This document shows positions 34,701 to 46,700 of a stretch of DNA of 62,000 nt, in pieces. The position numbers and the translations under genes were made by a program. The DNA is from Phoronis australis (lineage: Eukaryota; Phoronida; Phoronidae). The notes beneath the pieces were generated by a model. It was not told the DNA's origin. It did not search any database and saw nothing but the letters and a program-made list of their open reading frames with translations. The stretch spans positions 10,013-72,012 of the forward strand of contig NMRA01000344.1 of assembly GCA_002633005.1 (NCBI GenBank), read 5' to 3'. Every line of letters starts with the position of its first letter. Position 1 is the first letter of the stretch.

Positions 34701-37700
34701 TCTTGTGAGTCACCTGTTTGTAGAATGACTACGAGCCAATTCGTCATTTATTTAACTGAGAGGGAGGTTAGTGTGTGTGTTACCTACAGAGTTTTTCCTT
34801 CACGTGTATTTCAAAAATCGTAAATTTCAGGGATTTTTTTCAGGAAATTTCGTGACAGGGAAAGTGGATAACTCTATGGTAGATGTGCGAGATGGTACTT
34901 TTTTCAGGAATTGTTAAATAAATATTTTGACGAGCTTTCGCGTTTCATGCCTGTTTAAGGCATGCATACACTATATTTCAGCAAAAACAAGTTTTCACCA
35001 AATAATTAAGCGATATCCGTCCGATTCTGAAGACTAACAACGTTTTCGGTATTTAGTCGGCTTTAGCAAGTCGATTTCCTTTGAACTTCATAACACGAGT
35101 TCCCTAAAACGGGTCGGTGAATTTAACTGAAACAGAAATTTTATTATTCATTCAGCAGCCTCAAAAAAATCTATTTTCATTTTGAAGGCTTACTTTTTGC
35201 GCACCGTAAGAAAGACGAATACGATTGATATTTTTTCATAAAAATATATTACGTCTTGCGTGATTAACTTGACATAGAAACAAAACCAACGGTCAAAAAA
35301 TCCTAACAGCCTTTTTGGGGGTAAATTGTGAAGCGTTTATTTAAAAGGGATTCATTAAAATCGACCAAGTGGCTATTTTGTTATGAACGTACCTTTCTAA
35401 AAATGAAGTTTTGACTTAAAGAGGTGGTAACGTAATAATAGCACTGGCACATAAATATACAAACTATTTATAATCTCTGATCCCTTTTTTAGAATATGTA
35501 ATGTATATATGCAGGTATCAGAATACCAAAGAAAGCCACTGACAATTTTATTATTTATTTCTTGAATGGAAAAAGTGTTTCACGTTTAATCTTTGGTCAA
35601 AATGTAAACTGGAAAAAATAACTACCTTTCCATGGCCACAGCTTTTGCCGTTGGGAGCCATTGCATTGTCATCCAACTCCTCGTCGTTCGCCCACACAGA
35701 GTAACATCCGTCAGATATCGACTTATTGTAACCATTCTTAAACATGCCGTCCAGATTGGCGAACATATACGTACAGTGAAGACGGCCACATTGAACGTCA
35801 CTGAAGGAAAGACGAGGTATTGAATGTAACGCTGTCTTCGTCACTAATCCACGCAAAATGATTATCCAAAAACCTTCTCAGAGCCTAACCAGTACGTTTG
35901 TCCTAGATACTGTTTCAAAAATATCACTTTTGTACCGCATGCGATACAATACAGGTCTCAGAAGGATGAATTTAATTGACTGCTGTGTGCAGTATAACTG
36001 TATTTAAACATATCTGAAAGAGAGGCCTCAGATCTAGCTCAATTCCGTTTCTAGATTGGGAATTTCCCCAATGAATTTCACCTTCTAGTTGGTCTCTACA
36101 GCAAAAAAGTTCTCCCTCATCCAAAACAATTGACCAGAACCTCCCGTCTAAATATCGAGAGGTGAAATCCCAGCTCCTAGCTTAGTTAAATAGGATTTGC
36201 GGCACCTTGGAAAACGTACACACAGTTCCAATCCGTCATTTGTTTTCACTCCAACACTGTTCTGGTCGACCTTCATATCTTAATATGGAATTCTGCTAAA
36301 GACATAGCCTGTCAAAGATCACAAAGTCTAACATATTCATCAAATTTAAATGTTTTTGTCACGTTTGCACCCATATTCTCTTGGCATGTTACAGACGCAA
36401 AAGAAAGCTTGCTTGGTAATTTCCAAATCGGTAAACGGTTCCAGAGACAAACAGCATCTTCATGTTGCTATTATCGCCAGTCGGAAAACCGTTGTCGTGT
36501 GAAAAGTGGTTAGAGGTAAATTCATGAACCCCAAAACTTAGTCTTGGGGACCGCGGCCATCTAACGATACTCAAGACGTGATTGGAAAATTCACCAATGG
36601 CATCGTTTGATGTTGAAAAAATGGCAAAAGGCACGTCATTCATAATTTTAAATGTGAGTTCCTAGTTACGTTTTGGTCATGTGATCAGAGTATTAGTGCG
36701 TACAACTTCAAACTTAGGAAAACCGGGAGTAACGTCAAACGGCGGAACGTTATTCTGAGTTGTTAAAAAATCTTGTTAAACTGTCAACCCTCGAATTCAA
36801 AGGTGCGTCTAAAGTTACCAGTTTTCCGCCAATGTCTTATTTTCGTATTCTCCAAACAAGCCTTTATATATCATTTGCTAAACAATTCGCTTATTACACT
36901 GATTCAACACTGCAAATTTGCACCATTCCTTGCAAAATACAATATCATTTGCATACATAACGCAACAGAAAATGCTTACCAATATCATTGCCCTTCTAAC
37001 AAATGTTAAGCTCCAGTACAAAATCATTCATGAAAAAGAATAGAATTTTGGTAACCACAGCACGCCTTGATATAAAACGTGCTTACATTCAAATCACTTT
37101 TAATTACAAGAAACATTTGATATCGGAATCTGACTGTAAGCTTTAGAGTGCAACAAAACCTGAAAAGACAGAACATTTTCCGCAACATTACTGCCTGTAT
37201 GACTCCATGGAAAAGATGGAATGCTTTCTACAGATATATCAAGTTATCCTCGTTTCACGTTCATTTTGCTCTTAGTCATTGCCGTGGTCGCATGAACATG
37301 ATGCACAAATGGTCTGCATCAATAACATTTTCTGAATTGACGCTTGAGGAGGTTTGGATCAGTACAACTCTTTATACGAACTAGAATGAACATGATTAAT
37401 TCCTAGGCGCAATATCAAGAAGATTTACGAAAAGACACTGTTTAAAATGTTGACAAACTTGGGGAACCTAAACGAGACGACATAGTTCGATAGCACGTAC
37501 AGTGGTAATACAGGACTAGAGATGAAGGATGATGACCCCTCAGGTTATTACAGGCCGCATGAAGCGGGAACGGCAGGTGTTCCCCATAATTTTCAAGCGA
37601 CAGGGTGAAACCGGTGAGACCGCAAAAGCGTAGGTCCAAGGACACGGAGTAGTCACGAAAGGAATGGTACTTCAATAAATGGTTTTTGCCCTTACCCCCA

Positions 37701-40700
37701 ACCAACAGTTCTCGCGTTTATGACCAGGGGCGAGCGAAATGTTTGACGTCCTGCAGGAGGCGTAGAAATACATGTAGAGACGCTGAGGATGAATCTGGAA
37801 TTTGAGACTACACGAGTGTAAAAGTTTGCCGAAATCAAATTAGTTTGTACCGTCAATTCACTTACTGCTGGCCCGTATTATGAGTTTACAGCTTATTGAA
37901 ATATTGAGGCAACATACAGTTAGCTTAGAACACGAAGTTACCGAGGCCAGTGCAGGATCCCTAGACATCAATTTCACGACTGTAAGAATGACAATATGAC
38001 GTCAGTAAAAGTCAAGTAATACTTACTCGCTATGGCAAGGAAGGAACGAACGACTGCTGAAATTGTACCCACAATTCCCTCTAATATCGCCGTGCATGTT
38101 GAGGTTGGAGCACTCGACGTTTGCACTAGACCCGCCATATATTAAACACCAATCGACCATTCCATCGCACGAACCGTTGAAGCAGTGGGCCTACCATGGA
38201 TAATTGTTCGTGATTATTTGCAAACTATTTCGATCATACATATGTAGACAGTTTTCGAAATAACCCGTATTCAAGGAAACCAGCCTTTCAGAAAATGTTA
38301 TGAGCTTTCAGTTACACTAACATAGACACATAAACATTATTTCCCTTAGTCTTCTAAATCTACTTGAGAGTTGGTGTTCAAAATTTAATTACTCTGCCCG
38401 TGTAAGCGCAGAGTACTGTTGTTCCTGGGTTTTCTTCAATTTTATTACTCTGCGCGTGTAAGCGCAGAGTACTGTTGTTCCTGGGTTTTCTTCAATTTTA
38501 ATCTTATTCTTATTCTTATTTTTCTTATTACTCTGCGCGTTTAAGCGCAGAGTACTGTTGTTCCTGGGTTTTCTTCAATTTTATTACTCTGCGCGAGTAA
38601 GCGCAGAGTACTGTTGTTCCTGGGTTTTCTTCAATTTTAATCTTATTCTTATTACTCTGCGCGTGTAAGCGCAGAGTACTGTTGTTCCTGGGTTTTCTTC
38701 AATTTTATTCTTATTACTCTGCGCGTGTAAGCGCAGAGTACTGTTGTTCCTGGGTTTTCTTCAATTTTATTCTTATTCTTATTCTTCTTATTCTTCTTAT
38801 TCTTCTTCCGACCAACTTTGAGGCTTAATAACTCCAAATTGGGTGCAGGTACGGTCTTTAAATTCAGCATATGACTTTTGACAGTATATAAATTTTGATT
38901 GGTTATATAATCATATTCCATATTGCACCGGAAGAGGTCGTTTGGTGCAAAGGTCATATAATTTTCAAAATGCTACTCCTCCTTCAGTTTTAAAGCTATC
39001 TTTTTCAAATTCGGTGCACAGGTATAAGTCAACATGACAATTTAAAAAATTACTTTTCTAAGTAATCGGGTCATCCAATCAGGTGAAATAGGTCAAAGGT
39101 CATTAGGTGCAAACTAAAATTTTGAGCTAGACACTTCAAATTGACAGGTCTGATTGCCACAGGTAAATCAAATCGGAATCCAAAGTTTCAGGTCATTTAG
39201 TGCAAACATGGGGTCATTAGGTGCATTTTTCTTCTGAAAATTTGACCTTTTCAATCAGCAAGTATTCTGATGTGTCAACCGTTAGACAACTGTGATTCTC
39301 AGCGTTAAACACATTTTCCATGGGCTTTGCAATAATTCTCCTAAAGATGCTTAAAATGCACCGGATAAGGTCAGTTAGTGCAAAGGTCATGTAACGTTCA
39401 AAATGTTATATCTCGTACGTTTTTCAAGGAATTCTTTTCAATTTCAGCACACTGGTGTAAGTCAACATGCCAAGTGAATACCCTACTTTACTTCGCAATA
39501 AGCCTAACCAATCAGAAAAATAGGTCAAAGGTCATTGAGTGCAAACTAAAATTTTGAACTAGAGACTTCAGAATAACGTATCTGTTTACTAAGTGCGATT
39601 GAGTTTGAATTCTAAATTTTCAGGTCATTTAGTGCACCCATGGGGTCATTCTGAAAGTTTGACCACTTCATTCATCTTGTATTCTGAAGTGCTTAAAGTA
39701 AAACATCTGTTATTATTAGCATTAACCACACTTTTAATCGAGTTAACATTTACTCCCTCATCGGGGCTCATAATGCAACGGAAGAGGTCAATTAGTGGAA
39801 AGGTCATCAAAAATTAATATGTAATTTCTCCTACAATTTTAAACAATTCCTTTTCATATTGCTAAACGGGTTGCTGTCAGTAAATTCCCATAATATTTCC
39901 AGTAATACGCACGCGCAGAGTCCGTTATTATCACGCCGTGACAATAATCTTTCTAGTTCTTATTCTTCTTATTCTTTTTCCGACCAACTTTGAGGCGTAA
40001 TAACTACAAATTGGGTGCATGTACGGTCTTTAAATTCAGCATATGGTTTTTGACAGTGTATAAATTTCGATTCGTTATATAATCATATTCCATATTGCAC
40101 CGGAAGAGGTCGTTTGATGCAAAGGTCATATAATTTTCAAAATTCTACTCACTTTTAAAGCTATCTTTTTCAAATTCGGTGCACAGGTATAAGTTAACAA
40201 TACAATTTAAAAAATTAATTTTCTAAGTAATCGAATCATCCAATCAGATAAAACAGGTCAAAGGTCATGAGGTGCAAACTAAAATTTTGAGCTAGACACT
40301 TCAAATTCACAAGCCTGATTGGTACGTCCAATTCAATTCGAAATATAAAGTTTCGGGTCATTTAGTGCAACCACAAGGTCATTAGGTGCATTTTTCTTCT
40401 GAAAATTTGTCCTATTCATTCACCAACTATTCTGATGTGTGGACTGTTAGACAACTGTGATTCTCAGCATTAAACACACTTTTACGGGCTTTTCAATAAT
40501 TCTCCTTAAGCTGCTTATAATCCACCGGATAGTGTCAATTAGTGCAAAGGTCATCTAACGTTCAAAATGTTATATCTCCTGCATTTTTCAAGGAATTCTT
40601 TTTAATTTCAGCACACTGGTGTAATCCAACATGCCAATCAAACACCCTACTTTACTAAGCAATAGGTCCATCCAATCAGAAAAAATAGGTCAAAGGTCAT

Positions 40701-43700
40701 TAAGTGCAAACTAAAATTTTGAGCTGGAGACTTCAAAATTACATAGTTGCTTAGTAAATGTGATTGAGTTTGAATTCTAAAGTTTCAGGTCATTTGGTAC
40801 ATCCATGGGGTCATTAGGTGTATTTTTCTTCTGAACGTTTGACCAATTCCTTCATCTTCTATTCAAAAGTGCTTAAAGTAAGACATCTGTCATTCTTAGC
40901 ATTAACCACACTTTTAATCAAGTTTACACTTATTCCCTCGTCGAGGCTCATAATGCACCAGAAGGGGTCAATTAGTGCAAAGGTCATCAAAATATTCAGA
41001 TGTAATTTCTCATACAGTTTTAAAGAATTCCATTTGATATTAGTAAACAGCTTGTTGTTAATAATTTTCCATAACAAGTCCAGTAATACGTACGCGCAGA
41101 GTCCATTATTGTCACGTCGTTACAATAATCTTTCTAGTTCTTATTATTCTAATTCTTCCTTCCTTTCAGATTGCTATTACTCTTACATAGATTTATTAAG
41201 AACAATCATGTTCATTGAGGTTAATTCGATGATCAAGGGATTTTTAATGATTATAATGTTTCGACCCAAAATGCATCAGAATGACCCGAAGGTGGTCAAG
41301 GAGGTTTGTTTGTAAAAATGTTTCTTCTACAGGTTTTGAGATAGACTTTCCAAATTTTGATAACAAGTAGGCACTAGAGAAGTGCATACGAAATTTACCT
41401 GGAATTCAAATTGGATCGAGGGAACCGAGTTTACGGGTCAAAGTGCAAAAATGGTTAACGGATCGCCAAACACGATTTACGGACAAAATCTAGATGTCAG
41501 CTGACCCAGGAAGCCGATGGGTCTGTGACCCGTGTTTGGGGGTGCGTTAACCGTGTTTCCTCGTGACTATGAGTCTGTGTCCAGTGTATTTGGGTGCGTG
41601 GATCGTGTTTTGTGAGTCCGTTCCCGTGTTTGTAGGTCCGCGAGTCGTGTTCATGCGTCCGTGCCCGTGTTTATGAGTCTGTTGATCGTGTAGTTTAGGT
41701 GCCTTGATATAAGTGCACAAAGAACTTACATGGAATTTTGATCTGATCAACTGAAACTAATTTTTGGGTCAATGGTCAGTAAGTAAAACAGCGATTTTTG
41801 AGCCTGACCTTCCATAATCACGTAAATGATTTCCATTCGTAAACTAAGTTGAGTAACAAACTTTGGAGTAATAAGGTGCAACTGTGGGGTCATTAAGTGC
41901 AGTTTTCCGTTGATAATCTAACTTTCCCAACCTGCTCTTTCACAGTTTCCAGGGACAACTATCTTTTTCAAACAAGGACACAACTACTACACAATGTAAT
42001 GCACCTATAAGTTACTATGCACGCGCAGAGTTGTAAGTGCGCATACGCAATTGCATTCTAGTTTACAATTGTCATTCGATCATATCATGCCCGATTGTCT
42101 TACGATATCCTGCTCAACACTTTTACTGAGAATGCCTCGAAAGTACTGCTGGTAGACGATAATATGGGATCGGCAAGCATCGTGCTGGTGTATACATCCA
42201 GGGTTCAAACGTTGGTGAAACTGCCTAATTCTTTCAAACTTGGTTCTGACCATTTACACACTTCGACAAAGGCGGGTTAAAAACAAGCAAGGGTCAAACA
42301 TACAAATACCCATAAAGTTCTATTACATTTTCGCGTAAATATAACTTTTATTCTGTTACCAAGTAATTCGTAGCCTCGTTTATTTCCTTTTTGGTGCATT
42401 CTAATAATATAACAATATTGAAATCTTTTGGTTTTGCATGACAAAACAGTCAAAATACTTGGAGGCTCGGTTTCCTAGGAGGCGGTTAGATTTTCTTTAT
42501 GTAACTGTCTTGGGTGTTGCTTTTTCATGTAGTGACTCTTCAAATTCCACGAAATAGAGAGCGAGAAAAAGACATTTTGCACGCCAAGAGTAAGGTATAA
42601 TAATTGCGAAGAGCGAAAATATTTCAACCCAAAAAGAAAATGTAGCCTAGAAATCAGGCATTTGCGACGCGCTATGTTCCACAGTAAATATACCTCCTTT
42701 TCACATGAATGAATGGTTCCAATATGCACCAGCTGCTTACCTCGCCCTCTATGCAAACAGAGCCGTCCTGTTTGTGCAAGTCTTCAGGGCATGATGGCGA
42801 TGAACCGCTGCAGTATTCAGGGAGGTCGCAATTATCGGAACTAGCTTTTCTACACAAAGTGCCCTGTTCTTCAAGCTGACAAATGAAAGCAATGTGTGTT
42901 ATCTCAGGAAAGAAAAGCTTGTTGCTGGTTAAATGCACGTGAGCAGCACAAAGACCTCACGGTGACTTTTTATAGATAGCAAAGTCGAGCCGTGGCTTCC
43001 AATTTATGGGCTTGAGGTATACGATTCCTGCACACTATTATCCAGGAAGAGTTCCGCAGCCAAACGTAACGGCTTTTGGTATACGAGTCCATGATCCAGA
43101 AAATCACGCAATTGATCGTATGCACTGTAAGCCCAACCTGGCAGTTGATTTCGAAAACTACTAGGCCAACCTGCATGCTCATTGAAATATCGCACAGGCA
43201 AATTCAATTGAGAAACACGCAGATTTGCCAAAAATAATTGGGTTGACACGTTGTTGAAATTTCGATGTGTTGCTAGGCAGGTAGTTTCGCGATCAAGGTC
43301 AACAGTCATGTAAGGAGGCAGGCTAGCATGCTCAAATAACTTAAATGATCTTTCCTAAAAATGTAGGGTCCTTCCCAAGCTTCAGCACATCCTGTTGCCA
43401 TGGTAATCAAGGGTCTTCGCAATTACAGTAATGTAGTATGGTGTACCTGTCACACCACAACGAACATCTAAGGAGCACAATGGTCATAACAAACATATCA
43501 TCTAGGATGATTTTTGAAAATCCAAAATGGTTTTCAAAGCAACTCCCGCACGCATAGTTGGGAATAGGCATATTAAAACAACATAAAAACTACGCACATC
43601 AAATGCAGTAGCTTTAACTAAAATCTGGGGAGGGGAATAATGCATCAGCATATCCCCAATGATCCTGTCCGTGACAGGTATTACAGGTATTACTAAAATC

Positions 43701-46700
43701 AAATACTGGTATGTCAAATCTGTAGCATTTCTTAACAAGAGCAACGCAGAGCATTGAAATGCCCCACGAATTCACCGCAAACGGTGTGCTTCTAGGGTTG
43801 TTTATTTGTTTCATAAAAATAACCACTAGATGTCGCAAAAACACCCAATCCACCTGACAATTGGAAATGCCATCGCTTCTTTAATAGAAAGCTATTTATC
43901 AAATTTCATAAAAATCTCTCAAGGAGCTTCAGAGAAACAAAGGTAAAAAGAAAAAAATGAAATTGCCACTATTGGGCACAGCGTTCATTGGATCGGCCTC
44001 CATATAAATGCAATCACTAAATTTAATGAAGATCATGCAGTGTGTTAAGGAGGCAAAATTAAGAATCTTGACCAAGCACATTGACCTACATTTTGCTGCT
44101 GACGTCACACGGATCACGGATGGAATAAAATTAGTCATGAACCACAGAAAGTGTCCCTGATGAGTGGCAAATTTGTGTGGAAAAGATATCCTTGTGTCCG
44201 ACGTAAAATCAACTCTTTGTTCAAAACCCATTTTGTAATAATTATTTAAAACACATGAGAATTAATTAAGATGAAAGTGTTCAGAAAAACTACGTTGTTG
44301 TGCTTGCTCGGCCTCAGTAAATGCGGGTATATTCAAATCGAGATTAAACAGGCTGTCAACTCTTTCGGTGAGAAGTTCGTGACTAGGCATAAGTCTGATA
44401 TAACATGCCGGTACCATCAATAGCACCCCGCCCTGTTGCAAGTTCTCATAGGCTCTGTCTCAAGTACTAGCATTTTGGGCTTTTTCAAATTGTCACCTGT
44501 GTGATTAGGTGATTTGAACTTTAAAGAGAAATTTTCAATCACTAGGGGAATTTTAAGACCTCGTTGGGGGAATTTCGCGTGATTTTTAAAATATTTTTGA
44601 GAGCGGAATAGGCACGATATTCAGCCCCAAAATCAAGGGATTTAGGACCCTGTCCTTTTTGGAAAGAAAAATGCATCATATTTCAACCCGTAGTCATGAA
44701 AACACAGCCTGGCATGCCGAAGATTCACCGGTCGTTGCTATGATGCTCGGCAACCGAGATATGCGACAAAATATGATCTAACTTTTCGAAAACATTAATA
44801 AATTTTATACGGACATATTTTCCTTCGTTGCAGCATATGGCAACGTCCCAACGCTTCCGAATCTCAACGTCTTTAGGGATTGTAAAACAGACAGTTGAAT
44901 GTCCGTGTTCTAGCCGTTAGAGCAACGCGGAATACAACTATGCCGATAAGCCAACAGAACTATGGTAGCGAGCCTCGTTTTGGAACGCGCCTCCTGTCGG
45001 CGTGAATTGGGTCATCTCACCAATAGATGCCTATATTCCAAATTTTCTGAAAATCTGTTGAGGACCTTTGAAGATACAGAGGTAAACCTGAAAACCTGAA
45101 ACTGCCACTAGGGGTTAGTCAGATCCGTCCGAAAGTTGCTGTCATCCGTTGTGAACATAATGTAAATACACTTGCTATATTTAGCAAAGATCCTGCAAAC
45201 GGTTTAGGAGATACGGCCATGGGCGCAAAAAAACAAAATTTCCACTAGGAAGCACCACAGTAGTCGAAGTCGTCGGAAATTCATCATCAGCTTTGTAGTA
45301 AGAATATACATGCCAATTTTCACAATCATCCTTAGAGCCGTTTGCTTGAAAGAGGGGTGGACGCCAAGAAGTAGACTAAGAACAGTAAAAATGGCCACTA
45401 GGTGGCGCAAATGACGTCCAATCCATCGGAAACCGGATGATAGCGTCATCTCACTATTAGATGCCAATACGCCAAATTTTATGACAATACGTTGAGGACC
45501 TTTGAAGATACAGAGGTAAGAGTAAAAATAAAATTGCCACTTGGGGGCACACCGGTTGTCAGATGCGTCCGAAAGTTGTCGTCATCCATGGTCAACATCA
45601 TATAAATACACGTGCTAAATTTAGTAAAGATCCTGTCAACGGTTTGGGAGATACAACCATGGGCGAAAAAAATAAACTCCCACTAGGAGGCGCCACAGTA
45701 AACCAAATCGCCGGAAAATCATCGTGAGCCGTCCTCTTCGTAGTAAAAACATGCATGCCAATTTTCACAATCATCTTTAGATCGCTTTGGTTGATAGAGG
45801 TGTGGAAGTCAAAAAACAAAATCGAAAACAGTAAAAATGGCCACAAGGGGGCTCAAACTTCGTTGAATCCATCCCAAAACGAAATGATAGGTCACCTCAT
45901 TAATAGATGCCTATATGCTAAATTTTATGAAAATACGTTGAGGTCCTTTGAAGATATAGAGGTAAGAGTAAAAAACTAAAATTGTCACTAGGGAGCACAC
46001 CGGCAGTCGGATCAGTCCGAAAGTTCGCTCATGCCGTCTCATTTATGAAAGAAAAGTAAGTGCCAAATTTCATGAACGTATGTTAAAGGGTTTTGGAGAT
46101 AGAGCAGCCGATGCCGGACTGAAAGACGCGGACGGACGCCGCACGGACGGACGGACGGACGGACGGAGATGACGGCATAATGCGTCCACATGAAAAACAT
46201 GTGGGAGCATAAAGACCATAAAAGAGTTACTATGGCAATTACTGTTTAAAACCATGCCTAATGTCTTTTTAAACATCAAAACGCATGCAACGGAATAAAA
46301 CAAATGAAGCAAATACCTTGGGGTTGGTATTATAAAAGGTAAGTCATAATCACAAAATTTGAATACTTAAGCACAATTTTGCAATTGCAATGAAGGGTTA
46401 CCACGGCATTAGATATACAGTTACACCACAAACATTCAAAGCACGACCCATTTCATTATTGTGCTTTTGTAGATAAATGTACATGATTCTTATAAGGTTG
46501 GTTTATGGCACAAAATTTGCATTCCTTTTCTGATATTTTGCTTTATATTCTAACACGAAGGTCATAATTTGTCACCAATCAGAGTGGTGCCTACTTGACG
46601 ACCTAAACTGGCCTTTGTTACTACATCATCATCAGGCAAGTTTACAAAGAATAATCCTAACATCAAATGTCAATAACTTTGCTCTTACGAAAATTTGAGC

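Larger units (their letters stand above)
38806..42061 (+). mobile_element. Helitron/HINE-like tandem bodies
   Basis: The body starting CCGACCAACTTTGAGG at 38809 recurs at 39979, a period of 1170 bases; a third, diverged partial body runs to 42061. The first two bodies end with ACGCGCAGAGT, the inverse of the 5' ACTCTGCGCGT, then a stem-loop (TTGTCACG/CGTGACAA in one copy) and CTAG before T (39953-39956 and 41134-41137). The third ends CTAG at 42058-42061 after a TGCG-CATA-CGCA hairpin. Subterminal inverted repeats, a 3' hairpin, a CTAG end and an internal microsatellite together fit Helentron-type non-autonomous elements. The bodies contain about 430-base subrepeats. Confidence 0.6.

Noticed and set aside
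36389-36643. Minus-strand 84-codon ORF as an extra exon of the disintegrin gene
   Set aside because: No cysteine pattern, and exons 12 and 13 already join in phase without it.
38385-38805. CRISPR-like array of hairpin repeats
   Set aside because: This is animal DNA, spacing is irregular (56-83 bases), and the spacers are the same T-rich sequence, which fits a transposon end array.
43004-43309. Minus-strand 101-codon ORF as an exon
   Set aside because: Exons 11 and 12 join in phase without it and no family motif is visible; probably chance or transposon-derived.
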